Notes: generated from the letters alone by a model not told the origin. 64,000 nucleotides of DNA from Russula earlei (GCA_025769875.1 JAGFNK010000050.1:114698-178697), one strand, 5' to 3'. Shown: positions 1-11,710, counted from the first letter of the stretch. Numbers and translations are program-made.

Positions 1-341
1 ATCTCAGGATCGCTTAAGTCGATGACGGAAGAAGCGACATCTGGCATCGTAGACAGAACGAGAGTACAATCGATCCCGGAGGCTCCAACGACGCTTTTCG
101 ACGGTGGCGGAATCTGCATGGGCTTATACGCGTTCTCCCGGCGCCAAGTGGTCAGTTTTGTGGGCTCTGAGAGCTTTGTGAGGTTCTGAGTTGTGCCCGA
201 GATCCACCAGTAAAAGATGTCCACGTTGGAGGGAAAGGGATCTGTGCGGAGGTCATTGGACACTTGAGGGGTGAATACAACCGACGAGGATTGCGAACTC
301 GAATGCGGGGGTGTTCGCAAGAAGGACAAGTAGAAGAACAT
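1..341 (-). CDS. Unknown protein, 5' part only (runs off left edge)
   Basis: An uninterrupted minus-strand frame runs from ATG at 339-341 off the left edge of the window. It starts MFFYLSFLRTPP and later holds DIFYWWISG and LTTWRRENAYKP, a composition typical of coding sequence. The frame is also open upstream of this ATG, almost to the stop codon of the rhomboid gene (393), so the start could lie further upstream or belong to a longer transcript. I do not recognise the family. Only about 110 residues are visible, with no membrane segment or signal peptide that I can support. It would follow the rhomboid gene on the same strand with a gap of about 50 bp. Confidence 0.5.
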   Translation of the reverse strand, partial: MFFYLSFLRTPPHSSSQSSSVVFTPQVSNDLRTDPFPSNVDIFYWWISGTTQNLTKLSEPTKLTTWRRENAYKPMQIPPPSKSVVGASGIDCTLVLSTMPDVASSVIDLSDPE

Positions 342-392
342 CTCACCCAGGCGGATATCGGCCCGGGAGAGGACATATATATCAAAAAATAA

Positions 393-2063
393 TTATTTGA
401 GTGCGTGCACACGCATGGCATCCCACGAGCGCATCCCATACATATAGTACAGCGCCCCAAATGCTGCACCTCCCAGATGCGCATAATGATCAAAAAGCCT
501 ACCGATCACGCGAATACAGGTAGCATCGTCAGCACGGTCAACGAACAATTGGGCGAAAGCCTACCTCCATCCTCGTAGGATGCCTATACAGTCAAGTAAG
601 ATCAGACCACCAACCCCGTACTGAATCGGAAAAGAAGGTGTGGGAGGGAACACCAACGACACCTCAGCCTCGGGAAAGGCGAGCGTGGAAACGATGACAG
701 TGCTGTAAATCGCGCCGGACGCGCCAACCGAGGGTAAAATGGTGGGCGTGGCCGCGGCAGCATCTGTGGCATGTCGCGCGCTTGACTTGGCAGCAGAAGA
801 AAGACTTGAAGAAATTTTATCGATCACTCCAGGAGACCCTGTTTTGTCGGATTGAACCAGCTTGGAGACCAATCGAGGATAAACAAGGCGTGCGGTAACG
901 AGGTGTGAGACGAGTGAGGAAAATAGACCAGCTGCGGAATTGATATCACGGTCAGGGACGGCGAATCAGGGACAGGCAATACCCACACGAGAGGTAGAGC
1001 GCAATAATGTGGTAGCTTGCGGTGGACTCTCTCAGGTGAGATGGGGCATGTAATTGTTCGCGGGTCATCCAAGTGGATGTGGCCGATGCTGAGGATCATT
1101 CAATGTCAAGGTGACCTCAGGAGGATAAAGTAGACATACCAAAACTTGTGAGTGCCATGCAATTGCAGAGCAGATGAAAAAAAGACGAGTGACTACCCAG
1201 ACAGACGGTCACACCAACACAGTGAGAGGGGTCGGAGAAACTCACCTGAACAAGGACGTAAACATGGTATACGTTTTTCCGCTGAGTGGTTGGTGGGCAA
1301 AGTGGGACATCATGAAGGGTCTAAGAACGGGTATCTGCCATGCTACCCATATTCCTACATTTATCGCGGCGATGCCATAGCCAGCTCGTCGACCCTCGGA
1401 TGCGTTGAGGTACATTTCAGCTAATCGCGCGTACGAGTGCAAGATGACACTCTTCGCAACGATGGGAGCATCCGCGAGAGTCTCTGTCAGCACCGTCAAT
1501 TTCCCTTGAAATTTCTGCAGGTCGGTCAGTCGGTGGGGTAATAATTTGGGAGGGTTTGTAAGAATAGGAAAAGTAAGAAAAGGATAGGACCACCGGACCT
1601 TCAGAAGGACCTGGGCTTGTGCGAATCGCATGTCGCCTGTAGTTGGAGCAATCGTGCTCCAGCGCTTCTGACTGGTGAGATAGCTTTCCCAGAAGTTCGT
1701 CTCGATGTTAGTGTTGTGGGCGGCGACAGCATAGACGAGCGCAGAAGCACCAAACACGAACTGCGGAAAGACAGATCGATCAAAGGGGGGCAGACAGAGC
1801 TTGCGAGTCTCCATCCGACGTACTAAGATGTGTTTCCCTACCTCTGGATGCCTGACGGCGTCCGCGAAACGTGGTACAGGGCTGCTCCTGGCAACTTGCT
1901 CGCGAAACGAAGGAAAACCCCCCGACTGTACATGTGCATGGCGCAAGCGCGGCGGTACAGATAGATCTCGAGGAAAACGTGACCTGAGCGATAACGAAAA
2001 AGGGCGCCGTGCAGAGTTGGGGAGATGATGAAGAAAGGTACGAGAACAGGGGAGGCAACTCAT
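393..2063 (-). CDS. PCP1: Mitochondrial rhomboid protease (PCP1/PARL type)
   Basis: Intramembrane serine protease of the mitochondrial inner membrane; in fungi this family cleaves cytochrome c peroxidase and the Mgm1/OPA1 dynamin. My model has about seven exons and roughly 430 residues. The start MSCLPCSRTF (2061-2063) opens an Arg/Ser-rich region that looks like a mitochondrial presequence. Core motifs follow in order: WQIPVLRPFM, then FSHSSFFHLLCNCMAL across a splice, then the catalytic serine loop GASGAIY (about 735-705), then the histidine helix FDHYAHLGGAAFGALYY (about 490-440). The protein ends VHALK at 393. Ser and His of the catalytic dyad are both present. Introns are short with GT-AG ends; for example 1841-1761 is removed before FVFGASALVYAV. 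It is tandem with MAK11, whose stop is only about 60 bp upstream. Exon edges are approximate. Confidence 0.88.
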
Positions 2064-2122
2064 CAGACTTGGGGCTCGGTGAACGCGAACGCGCTGCGAA
2101 CTGGGGGGCTGTATTACATAAT

Positions 2123-3636
2123 CTACTCGAGTCCCAGCCACTCATCCTCCTCGTCCAGTGCCGTATCAGACTCCCGCTTCCTTTTTTCACCTCTTTCAGG
2201 TGTAGATCGTTCTTGATGGCTCATCTCGCCATCCGCGAGGGTTACACAAGTCAGCCGGCTGCCTTTTGAGTCGTACATTGCTACAGGCGGTATCTCCGGA
2301 ATGTCGGTCGCTTCTTTTGGAATCGGAGGGGGTAGGAGGGACAAGTCGTAAACATTGACTGTCCCATCTGAGGACACTGTGCTCAGAATCGTCGTAGAAT
2401 CCTGCAGGGTCGATGGAAGAGCTATTCTTATCGTATCGATTGCTTTGACCCTGGGTGACATCTGAGCATGAAAGTATCAGAGACGGCCGACAACGCACCG
2501 ATTCCTGTGTCCGACGAGGTGCGCGATGGGACGAAGGATGATGTCAGCGTCTGAGGCCACCTCGTAGACAGTTGTGGTTTTGCTTTCAGCGGCAACGAGA
2601 AGAACCTCGCCACTTCCACTGACTCTCTGAACGAACTTGACGTCATGTATGCGAGACGTGTGCTCCAGGGTATATAATATTGTCAGTTCCTGATGCGGAG
2701 TGAGACAGGAGTGAGCAGAAGGTGTCACGATATCTCACAGTCGAATAGACGTAGATGCTTTTTTGGTTCTGAACGATCAACAAAGACCCAGTGGTCGACC
2801 ACCGCACCAGTTCACCTTCTGAAGCAAAATGTTAATATTGTATGGCAACGTCTCTGGGCCTTACCAAAACCAAGTTTCATACTCGCCGCCCTCCGCCCAC
2901 GCATGAGGTCCCACATGTACAATGTGCGATCCTTCCCGACGCTTAGCACAACCTTCCCCGATGGGTGCACGGATACCGAATTCACTCGTCCTTTGTGGCC
3001 CTTCAGCGACCGAAGCAGTACCCAGTCACGAGCACGAAAGACGCAAAGCGTTCCATCTTCGGACGCTGAGATGAGGTGCGAGCGTGAAGGAAAGGTGAGA
3101 TGAGTGATGGAGCCTACAAAGCCGTCCATTCAGGTTCGGTTGGAACGCAGGACGGGAAAGAATGTTAGACCTTCGTGTTGCATGAGTCCACCGACTTCCT
3201 TCCGTCGCCTGAGATTCCAGATCTTGATTATCTCGTCTTGGCTCCCTGTTGCGAGCCATTTACCACCCTGCGGTGACGCAGCGACAGATTTGATATACGA
3301 GACATGGGCTGGAAAAATAAACATCGGCTTCAAACTCCATTCGAGATCCGAGGATGCACTTGAGGAAACCGATACTGTCCCATGAAGGCCATATAGGAGG
3401 CGCTCGTAGGAACCGACGATAATTTTGAAGGAGGATGGGAGTGAAGACTCCCTGCTCGAATTCAGGCTTGTGTCGGCAAGTGTGTCCGCTGAGGCGGCGA
3501 CCTCGCGTTTGCTGCTTTTTGACGGAACATTCCGGAATTTAGTAGGGGCAGATATGTCCTGTTTCTCTCTATGCTTTGATATCTTAACCCGTCGTTCTGT
3601 TGTCTTTGCGGATTTTTGAGTAGTGGATGAGGACAT
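2123..3636 (-). CDS. MAK11: WD40 ribosome-biogenesis protein, MAK11/PAK1IP1 family
   Basis: WD40 protein of the Mak11/PAK1IP1 family, which acts in the nucleolus in 60S ribosomal subunit assembly. The N-terminus has a basic, low-complexity leader (MSSSTTQKSAK...) before the family-typical opening FKIIVGSYERLLYGLHG. Repeat units then follow: KWLATGSQDEIIKIWNL, HLISASEDGTLCVF, GHKGRVNSVSVHPSGKVVLS with VGKDRTLYMWDL, IVQNQKSIYVY and SSDGTVNVYDL. The C-terminus is charged (EKRKRESD...EEDEWLGLE), as is usual in this family. Several short introns are visible; one joins MQHEG to SITHLTF after an acceptor TTTGTAG near 3112. It is divergent from GatA across 232 bp. Identity as the Mak11 orthologue rather than another WD40 protein is inferred from the opening motif and the acidic tail. 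Confidence 0.82.
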
Positions 3637-3868
3637 AAGTGAATAAAGGACCCAGAATCAGGGTTAGGGCTGAAAATGCACCGTTGGTTCAATGGGGGGG
3701 GGGGCTGAGGAGCTTTCCAGTTGTGTCTTGTACAACAGTACATCGTATGTACCTATTAATGTGACTGGCCCTTGTTGAGGAGCGACGGGTGAGATTAGAT
3801 GCTACCAGTGGTCGACTGCGACCAGGAGGGACGCGCGGGTACCATCGATCCCACCCACACGTGAAGCC
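3637..3868. promoter_or_regulatory. Shared divergent promoter MAK11 / GatA
   Basis: These 232 bp separate the start codons of two divergent genes and must hold both promoters. A run of ten G residues lies near 3697-3706. I see no clear TATA box on either side. Confidence 0.5.
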
Positions 3869-5836
3869 ATGCGACGATGTCTCCGACAACAAAGAAAAAC
3901 GCTTGGCTCTCGTAAACTATCCTCTCGCCCTCCTTCATGGCGCCACGTCGTCGAAATGAAAAACTCTAGCGTGAATGCTCTCACATACCTCGCTCCAGAC
4001 GGCGCGGGTACCCCCCCAGAGGGTCCATTGAACGGCATGACGGTAGCCGTCAAGGACAACATATGCACGAAGAGCATGCCGACGACGTGCTCTTCTGCCA
4101 TGCTTCGAGGTACGTTCATGCGCTCAGAGCTCGAGTGCGCGTCTGTCGACCGTCGACCCCCTACCAACTCTGCGCGCATCAGACTTCCGATCTCCCTTCG
4201 ACGCGACCGTCGTCCAACTGCTGAACGACTCGGGTGCAACGATCATAGGCAAGGCGAACTGCGACGAGTTCGGCATGGGGTGCGTGCGTCCTTCCCTCCT
4301 TGGGGTTCCACGTCTCGCGCTTCAACTTACAGCCCCTTAGCTCTCTGAACGTCCATTCCATCCACGGACCGGTCGTCAACCCACACCAACACCCATCCAG
4401 CGCCCTGGATTGGCCTGTGCGCGAGCGCCGCTCGGCCGGAGGCAGCTCTGGTGGGAGCGCGGCGGCAGTCGCTGCGGGCATGTGTTCTGCGTAAGCGGCG
4501 CTTTCAGTTCGGGGTTTCGCTCAAGCCTCTACTTTCTGCTTTCCGCACACAGGGCCCTCGCAACTGATACGGGTGGATCTGTTAGGCTACCGGCCTCATA
4601 CTGCGGTGTCGTCGGACTCAAACCTTCTTATGGGCTGATAAGCAGGCGCGTATCCTCATCTCAATGATGGGGGTTGACCAAGAGGGTATTTACGACCATT
4701 TGCAAAGATGGGGCGTGGTATCATTCGCGGACAGCCTTGACTGCGTGGGGATCATCGGCAAGGACGTTATTTCCGCTTCTCAGGTTTTGGGTTAGCCCTT
4801 TCTTCTGCTACCCTGTCTCAGCGTTTCCATTGATCCGGGATCAAGACGTCCTCTCTGTGTTTGACGAGAGAGACCCCACCGCAGCTCGGCCGTTGACGCG
4901 CGAAAGAGCTCAGGAGTTATGCTCGGAGCACATGGCTGAATGGGCGTCGTTGCCTTCAGGTGACTTCACGAAACTTCGCATCGGAATCCCCCAAGTGTGT
5001 TCGCAGGCACATGTCTCCATTCGACCCACTTATCTCATCCGGCGGGCGTAGGAATACTTTCCGGTCTCGCTCGACAGTTCCATCGTATCTCCCTTTCGCC
5101 GCGTGGTTCGCGCTCTCAAGGACCGTGGTGCGACCGTGCTCCCTGTTTCCCTCCCGAATACCAGCTACGCCCTGAGCGCGTACTACGTCATTGCCAGCGC
5201 AGAGGCGAGCAGTAACCTCGCACGCTACGACGGTGTCCAATATGGCTTGCGCGTCCCCTTACCGCCCGACTCTGTCACCAAGTCACCAGGGGAAGCGTAT
5301 TCGCATTCTCGCACCGCCGGCTTCGGCGCAGAGGTGAAGAGACGTATTCTATTGGGGACGTACGCCCTCACGGCCGAGTACGTCTCGCTCTCGTCGTGTT
5401 TGGTTCTCCTTGGATGTGTCCATTGACCGTGTTTCGCAGCGCGTTCGATAACTACTTTTTGCAAGCGCAGCGCTTACGCCAGTGCATCCGCGACGACTTT
5501 ATGCGCGTCTTCCGCGTGCCGAACCCCCTTGCGCGGTCAGCGACTCCTAATGTAGCTGGTGTTCATGTCCTTTTGCATCCGTCGGCCGTTCGCACCGCCC
5601 CATTTTTAGATGAACAAGATGGACTGGATGCATATACGCAGGACGTTCTCACAGTGCCGGCATCGCTTGCGGGTCTCCCAGCCCTGAGCCTGCCCATGGC
5701 CGTTGATGCAGGGGGAGATGGCTGGCCACTAGGTGTGAGCGTTGTCGGGCAATGGGGATGTGAGAAGATGATCCTGACCGTCGGATCGACGATTGAGAAT
5801 GCTGAACGAGGTACGGTAGTGACGTCGCCCGGTTAG
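3869..5836 (+). CDS. HER2: Mitochondrial glutamyl-tRNA(Gln) amidotransferase subunit A
   Basis: Amidase-signature enzyme, GatA of the mitochondrial GatFAB/GatCAB complex. It releases ammonia from glutamine to turn Glu-tRNA(Gln) into Gln-tRNA(Gln). The Arg-rich start [16 protein letters not shown] suits a presequence. Catalytic elements appear in order: the lysine in MTVAVKDN, the Gly/Ser stretch [16 protein letters not shown], and the serine region [16 protein letters not shown] followed by [13 protein letters not shown]. The C-terminal part has [34 protein letters not shown] and GLPALSLPM. All members of the Lys-Ser-Ser triad are visible. It is broken into six or more exons; one exon carries [16 protein letters not shown] and another begins ALATDTGG after a 3' splice site near 4550. 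It converges on the carrier gene, with about 217 bp between stops. A general fungal amidase is less likely given the TTCSSAML and tRNA-amidase-like spacing. Confidence 0.85.
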
Positions 5837-6053
5837 GGAGTGAGATTATTTGATGTGCAAAATCAGGTATTAGGGACACATACTGGACAGAGCAGTGCGA
5901 AGATAGCGCGTGAGTAGGGGTAATCAGCTAAGAATGCACAGTACAGTTGGAGATGCAAAAGGGATGATACTGGGAACATGAATGATAGGAAGTGGGTTGA
6001 AGCAATTCGAGGCTCACCTACTCTAAGCTCTAAAAATGAATAAGATAACATGG

Positions 6054-7268
6054 TCATCGGTTACTACCCCATCGAAGGAGACCTTCATAGATGGAGTACA
6101 TAACAGCAGCGTTTGGCACGACGCGCATGAGATGAGCGCTCAGGCCGCCGTATAATGATCGTGCGCCCTCTTCTGCAATGACAAGGCGGAGGGTTTGGAC
6201 CAAGCCCGTATATTTTTTCCTGCCATTCACGAGTGGTTGTCGTAACCGTGTTCGGAGAACCTACAGGTAAGCCAGACATGTCAGTCCTCACATCGACCAA
6301 ATATTTTGGGTAGATGAGGACCGTACCTCGTGAGGATACGTGATGAGACTCGCGACGCACTTTGCCGTCCCGGCGGAGCCCAGCATGCCTGCCCATTCCT
6401 GCAGGCCGCCTGCTCCCTCTGTGCCGGATGTCAAACGCTTGAGGCGTTCATAGAGCACCCACTGGATCGTGCCCTCGGTGACGCCGAGATAGCTCGCGCT
6501 GAGGCCCTTGTAGAAGCCACGGATGCCCTCCTCGCATGCTATCTGCCTTATCGTCGACACGCTCCCACCAAATAAAGACGGGGGCGAGGAAGAGGCCGCT
6601 GCTGCAGCTGACGCCTTGTTCGAGGCGGAGAGCTGCATGCGAGTCTTGACAACCCAGATCGGATTCGTCGCTGTGCCGGTTACGACACCTGCGATGGCCG
6701 CCGCGCAGAGATGCACGTAAGAGTTTTCTTGTCCATTGTTGAATTCATTGGCAATGATTTGCTTCCCGTTGCCGTATGTGAAGAAGTTTATCGAGCGGGC
6801 GGGGATGACCCCGACAAGAGTGGGGACGAGACCCTTAAACAGTGCGCGGGGAGACTCGTCTCGGGCAATGTCTCTGCATTGTCACATATGTTTTGTTTGG
6901 GGGAGGAAATAGGTATAAGAACACGGTCATGGTTGGAGGAAAGGAATAATGGGACGCAACCGGATGATATGCATCGTCTCAACAAAGTGCCATAAGATCC
7001 CTCCCGGTCGTCGAACAAGCACAACACTGTCTCCCACGACGGCGCCCACGCCTGTGTGTTTGTGTCGAAACAAGTCCGATTGTAGCCGTGTCTTGACCAC
7101 GTCGAATGGGCTCGTCACGAGCGCGCCGCACATGCCGCCAAGGCTGCGAGAGAAGATGGAGGGAATATTAGCAAGTTAGTTATAAGGGGGAAGATGTACG
7201 TACCCTCCAGCAATAAAGTGCTGCCATGATTTTGCAGGCAGCCAGTTTGTTGTGGTGGGCGTGGACAT
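6054..7268 (-). CDS. RIM2: Mitochondrial carrier, RIM2 (pyrimidine nucleotide) type
   Basis: SLC25 mitochondrial carrier of the inner membrane. RIM2 members exchange pyrimidine (deoxy)nucleotides and support mtDNA maintenance. The start MSTPTTTNWLP (7266-7268) leads into QHFIAGG and the first signature SPFDVVKTRLQ. The second signature is NPIWVVKTRMQ, preceded by AAAIAGVVTGTATNP, and the third is YPHEVLRTRLRQ, which spans a splice site near 6270-6325. Carrier-typical segments GFYKGLSASYLGVTEG and SLYGGLSAHLMRVVPN follow the second and third signatures, and the protein ends GLLRWGSNR. The Trp in the second signature and the long insert after the first fit RIM2 (SLC25A33/36) better than ADP/ATP carriers. 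Substrate is inferred from family resemblance. It is divergent from RPC25, with 102 bp between the start codons. Confidence 0.85.
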
Positions 7269-7370
7269 GAAAAGAGTACCCTCTGCTGTCGTAGTGAACA
7301 AGCGCTTGCTTGTATCCTTTTTTTTTTTTTCGCGCCCCTGTTCTGGCTGCCACGTCGGTCGGTGACTTGC
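7269..7370. promoter_or_regulatory. Shared divergent promoter RIM2 / RPC25
   Basis: Only 102 bp separate the two divergent start codons. The interval holds a run of about thirteen T residues (around 7318-7330), a possible nucleosome-excluding tract. Confidence 0.5.
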
Positions 7371-8340
7371 ATGTTCGTTTTGTCCATACTCAAGGTCTGT
7401 TATCCACCCTCCCTCAGGCGCATTGGCCCTCTCAATTTCTACAGGACAAGATTCCGATACACCCATCCCAATTTGGCCTTCCTCCAGAACAGGCCCTCAT
7501 CAACGAGCTGAACAAGAAGTACGCCAACCGCGTCCTTCACGATGTCGGCCTCTGCATTTGCGTATTCGACGTGGCGGAGGTAGGCGAGGGTAAGGTCAGG
7601 TATGGGGACGGTTTCCTTTGGTACACAAGTGAGTCCCAAATGTCCGGCCATGTCCTCGTTCGACGCTTTTGATCCAATGTCATAGTCGTCTTCAGGTTGA
7701 CCGTCTTCCGGCCATTCCCTTCTGAAGTGATCTTGGCCAAGGTCAAATCCTCGGACGAGGATGGCATACAAGGTACTTTTTTGCTGAAAAGTCGTTCGCA
7801 CCATCGCTCACGCGTGCTCGCTCGTAGTATCCGTCGGCTTTTTCGAAGACATGTGGATTCCGCTCGTTTACCTCCCCAATCCATGCGCATTGTACGCTTC
7901 TTTCACTTCTCTTTTCCCCCCATTCGTTTCAACTCTAAAACTCTCCACTTCCAACCACAGTGATCCCAACGAACGCGCATATTTCTGGCTTCCGGGCTCC
8001 GAGGCAACTTCAACTCACGAACTACTGGATTCTCCAGAGTCGGAGCGGCTGTACATCGACCAAGGCGAGATCGTGCGCGTACGAGTGGAGAGGGACGAAT
8101 TTTGCGATGACGAGCCGGGTCCACCCAAAGCGACCGAGGGCGTCCTCATCAGTGGACAAGCCCGACGTCTACCATATACGGTGACTGTGAGTTCCCCTCC
8201 CAGTCATATCAAACTACCTACCCCGCGCGGCGTGAGCCAAGTACTCTTTGACACTGTCCCTTTAGTGTTCCATTGCTGAACAAGGGCTCGGACCCATAGC
8301 TTGGTGGAATTCTGTGGAGGCGACAATGGATGAAGACTGA
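7371..8340 (+). CDS. RPC25: RNA polymerase III subunit RPC25 (Rpb7-like)
   Basis: Rpb7-family stalk subunit of RNA polymerase III, which works with Rpc17 in initiation of tRNA and 5S transcription in the nucleus. A tiny first exon (7371-7394, MFVLSILK) is joined over a 50-bp intron to DKIPIHPSQFGLP. The N-terminal SHS2-like part continues NELNKKYANRVLHDVGLC and VFRPFPSEVILAKV. The OB-fold part contains VSVGFFEDMWIPLVYLP, NERAYFWLP and GEIVRVRVERDEFCD. The last exon begins after the acceptor TTTAG near 8264 with SIAEQGLGPIAWW and ends EATMDED. DEFCDD and GLGPIAWW are strongly typical of RPC25/RPC8 rather than RPB7. Introns are 50-70 bp. Confidence 0.88.
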
Positions 8341-9295
8341 CCGACTTGAATTGCATCGCACTAAGAAAACGGCTTGTTCACGTCGCATGCCATATTTGAC
8401 GACCCACCACGTTTAGACGTTGCTCATGGACAGTGTACTTCTAGAATGACAAGTAGACGTCGTAAACGTGACGGCTAATCCAGCTCATTGACCTCCAGCC
8501 CAGGCAAACAACTGACCAGCATGCGCTTATATTCGCGCATGGCAAACTCCCGACTTGCGTGCCTCGTTGCGTTTGAGGAGGGATGTCTATCCCGCAACAA
8601 CCGAGAGTAAGTAATGCCGAGTGCGTGATGAACCCGAATTGTCATCTGCGTCGCCCACCTGCATGTAATATTTTGGCCCTCGTTACCCAGAGCCTGAATA
8701 TGAAGTCCACGCAAGCTAAAGATTCTGGGAAACCGCTCGGAGTTCAAGCTATCACGTAGCAATTCCCTCCGCACCGAGGACGAATGCGTACAGCGTTCCT
8801 CGAGGGGTTCTCGGGTTCTAAGAGATGATTATCATTTAGAATGGCGTGTATATCAGAGGCGCCAGCGTTCTTATAGGTCGGCTACTTGTTTAGCCTCTGT
8901 GGCATTCTACGTCAGTTCGGTGAACGATATTTCTAATTGTCCTTGACAGGCATTCTCTCAGCATGGGCATGAATCATCGTCCAAGTGATGATCTTGGCAT
9001 TGTATAACATTTATGGCCGAGCCACACCCGAAACGGAGAGAGTGAAAGGTTATGGTTGACCTATAGTAGTAGGCAATGTCGCTTGGCCTAAAGTGAGCTG
9101 TAATTGAGGGATAGGATTCCTGCATTCATGAGCTCACGACCGGAAAGTATGCCACATCGGTCCAGGGGAGCGCCTTTGAGCAATATGCATGGAAAAGAAC
9201 GCAGGGAACGCAGGTTTGGCGCTTTAGAGTAAGAACACCGTAAAAAGCGCGCGTCTAAATGGCGGCGGGGGTTGCGGAGGCAGGAGTACCGTCTG
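8341..9295. other. Intergenic stretch, one unsupported ORF
   Basis: About 955 bp lie between RPC25 and PET117, and I recognise no gene here. A minus-strand open frame of 99 codons (8475-8774) ends in VSCLPGLEVNELD. It has coding-like composition but no motif I know, no clear splice signals linking it to a larger gene, and no supporting neighbour. It may be a degenerate or lineage-specific gene. Confidence 0.35.
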
Positions 9296-9654
9296 TCATA
9301 AACGATGTTGAGAACGCACGGGACCACACTCTACATGTTTTACGCACCAGCGTCCCGGGGCTGATTGAACCTCTGTCTCCACGCGTTGCACGCTCTCATA
9401 TATTTCCCTCTTTCGTTGGGATCGTAAGAAATCATCCTCTCTTTCCTTCATTTTGCGTTTCCGTCTCTCGTCATCCCGAATAACACCTTGGTACATTGTC
9501 TAGAGAGTGAGGACTGAGAAGGGCAACGAAACGGTCAAGGAAAAGAAATGGCACGCACGTCGTGTTCTTGCTGCTGAAGGTAGTGAACACCCCATACGGT
9601 AAGCGAGGATAGGACAATGGAAGTGATCAGTGTAGCCTTTGCCGTTCGAGACAT
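9296..9654 (-). CDS. PET117: PET117-like cytochrome c oxidase assembly factor
   Basis: Small mitochondrial protein needed for assembly of respiratory complex IV, where it cooperates with the heme A synthase Cox15. Exon 1 starts MSRTAKATLITS (ATG at 9652-9654) and forms a single hydrophobic helix ending in VWGVHYLQQQEHD. A GTGCGT donor follows, and exon 2 starts after CTCTAG near 9505 with TMYQGVIRDDERR. The remainder is highly charged (KRKMKEREDDFLRSQRKRE), as in the family. The pairing of a VHYLQ helix end with a GV(I/V)RD motif is characteristic. The C-terminal extension VETEVQSAPGRWCVK and beyond is longer than in most relatives. It is head-to-head with ERG4, 126 bp away. Confidence 0.8.
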
Positions 9655-9780
9655 TGCATAGAGTCAGCAGTGAATGCCGTCTCGAAATTGGCTTGTCGTT
9701 GGATCACGTGAGGAGCCCAACTACCCAGCAAAAACGCGTAAAATGGCGCGACGCGCTTCAGATCTCTCACAACCGCTGCC
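9655..9780. promoter_or_regulatory. Shared divergent promoter PET117 / ERG4
   Basis: The two divergent start codons are 126 bp apart. Both products serve oxygen- or heme-dependent biology (complex IV assembly and sterol synthesis), so joint regulation is conceivable, but no known operator is visible. Confidence 0.45.
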
Positions 9781-11710
9781 ATGGCCATGTCTGCAACCTC
9801 AACAGCCATAAAGCCCCCCGATCTCCGCAAAAGGTCCACCAACAGCTCATCAGAGCTCACTGTCACCGACGAAGGGCGCAAGACGGATGAGCTCCTCGAC
9901 TCTCATACCACGTGAGTTACCCACTCTCCTTCCTTCCCACTCATCCCAAGTTGCCCGTAAGATGGGAGTTCGGCGGACCATGGGGCGTCACCGCTATGAT
10001 GATCGGATTCCCAATTCTCATGTACTACTTGTGGATTTGTCTCTGGTTCTATGACGGCCGGCTCGTCGTCCCGACTTCCGCAGGAGAAATTGGACCGTTC
10101 TTCAACAAAATGTGGACCCATATTCGTGATGTCAATCCTTCTCCTCTCACCCGTGGCTGCGTGAGTGGTCTCACCCATCACCCCTCACGCAGGATGCCAG
10201 TCCCAACATCTATGCGTGGAAGGTGTATTCCGGTCTCATTTTCTACGAGCTCTTTCTTGCATGGGTCATGCCAGGTTATATGCAAGAAGGCTTGCCCGTT
10301 CCATCTCTGGGATACAAAACTCTCATGTACAACTGTAATGCGCTTTTCTCAGTCTACTTCACCCTCATCACTGCCACGGTCCTTCATCATTATCACATAT
10401 TCCGCCTCACGGAAATCATCGACAACTATGGCCACATCATGTCTGTTGCCATGATCTGGGGCTTCGCCGTATCATTTGGGACTTACTTTTGGACCGTCGC
10501 CCGTGGCGAACAGATGCGCATGTCGGGTAACTTCATATATGATGTCTTCATGGGCGCCGCTCTCAACCCTCGTATTGGTCCTGTTGATCTGAAAATGTGG
10601 GCAGAGGTCCGCATTCCTTGGGTAATCGTGTTCTTCCTAGCCGTCTCGGGCGCATGCAAGCAGTATGAACAATATGGTGCCGTTACTCCCGTACGTGCCG
10701 TTCTTTCCCGCATTCTGGGTTGTCTGCGCTGAGCAGCGTTCCCAGAACATGGCATTCATGTGCCTCGCCACCTGGCTCTATCTGAATGCTTGGTGAGTCG
10801 TGACCTTGAGTGCGTTCCCCAAGGCTCACTTCGCTTTCCAAAGCTGCAAAGGCGAGGAGTGTATACCACAGACATGGGATATGTTCCATGAAAAGTGGGG
10901 CTTCATGGTTATTTTCTGGAATTTTGCGGGTGTCCCATTCGTGAGCTTCGGGAAATTTCCTTGACCTCTTTATTGACCTGATGCCCCGCTCATGTCAGAC
11001 CTATGTTTACTCGGTTGTCTACATGGCCTCCCATGAACCGGAGAAGTACAGGTTCTCGACGCCGCTGTACATCGCGTTGTTCGCCACGCTAATCACGGCA
11101 TACTACGTGTGGGGAGATGCCCACTATCCTACTACCACACGATTCTGACACCGCGTTTCTAGCTGGGACACCTCCATGTCGCAAAAAAGTCGCTTCAAGA
11201 TGCAGACACAGGGCAACTACAACTATCGTTGGACGTTTCCTCAGCTGCCATGGGGTACGCTCAAGAACCCGACCTACATCCAAACAGCACACGGGTACCA
11301 GTTTTAACATTTTCAGCGAATCTCCGGCTTGACTCTATCGCTTGCAGCAATCGTCTTCTTACGAGTGGCTGGTGGCAGTTCTCTCGTAAACCAGTACGCA
11401 TTCCAGTCGCAGAGCAGGGGGTTGATTAAAATCCACGTCGCATGAAATACAGAACTACGTGGCCGATTGGATCATGAGCTTCACCTGGGGCTTGGTCGTT
11501 GGGACGGCGTCTCCCATCCCTTACTTCTACAGCGTCTTCTTCATCACGGTCCTTGTTCACCGCACCACCCGTGATTTCGAGCGGTCCGCTATCCAACATC
11601 TAACCGTCATCGTTTTCTGATTTCCTTCCAGGTGCGCTATCAAGTACGGGAAGGACTGGGAGCGCTATTGCGAGGATGTGAAGTGGAAATTCATCCCAGG
11701 GATCTACTGA
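9781..11710 (+). CDS. ERG4: Delta(24(24(1)))-sterol reductase (ERG4 family)
   Basis: Polytopic ER enzyme of the ERG4/ERG24 reductase family. ERG4 performs the last step of ergosterol synthesis, NADPH-dependent reduction of the C24(28) double bond. Exon 1 encodes a hydrophilic leader ([13 protein letters not shown]...), then splices over about 60 bp into [13 protein letters not shown]. Many hydrophobic segments follow. Typical stretches are [55 protein letters not shown] with [12 protein letters not shown], and near the C-terminus [13 protein letters not shown] then [17 protein letters not shown]. It ends [18 protein letters not shown], the usual family end. About eight exons are needed. Assignment to ERG4 rather than the C14-reductase ERG24 rests on the LPVPSLGYK and RKPNYVADW motifs. 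Confidence 0.85.

Noticed and set aside
1780..2190. 136-codon minus-strand frame overlapping the rhomboid first exon
   Set aside because: It is in another frame than the presequence-to-core path and has no family motif.
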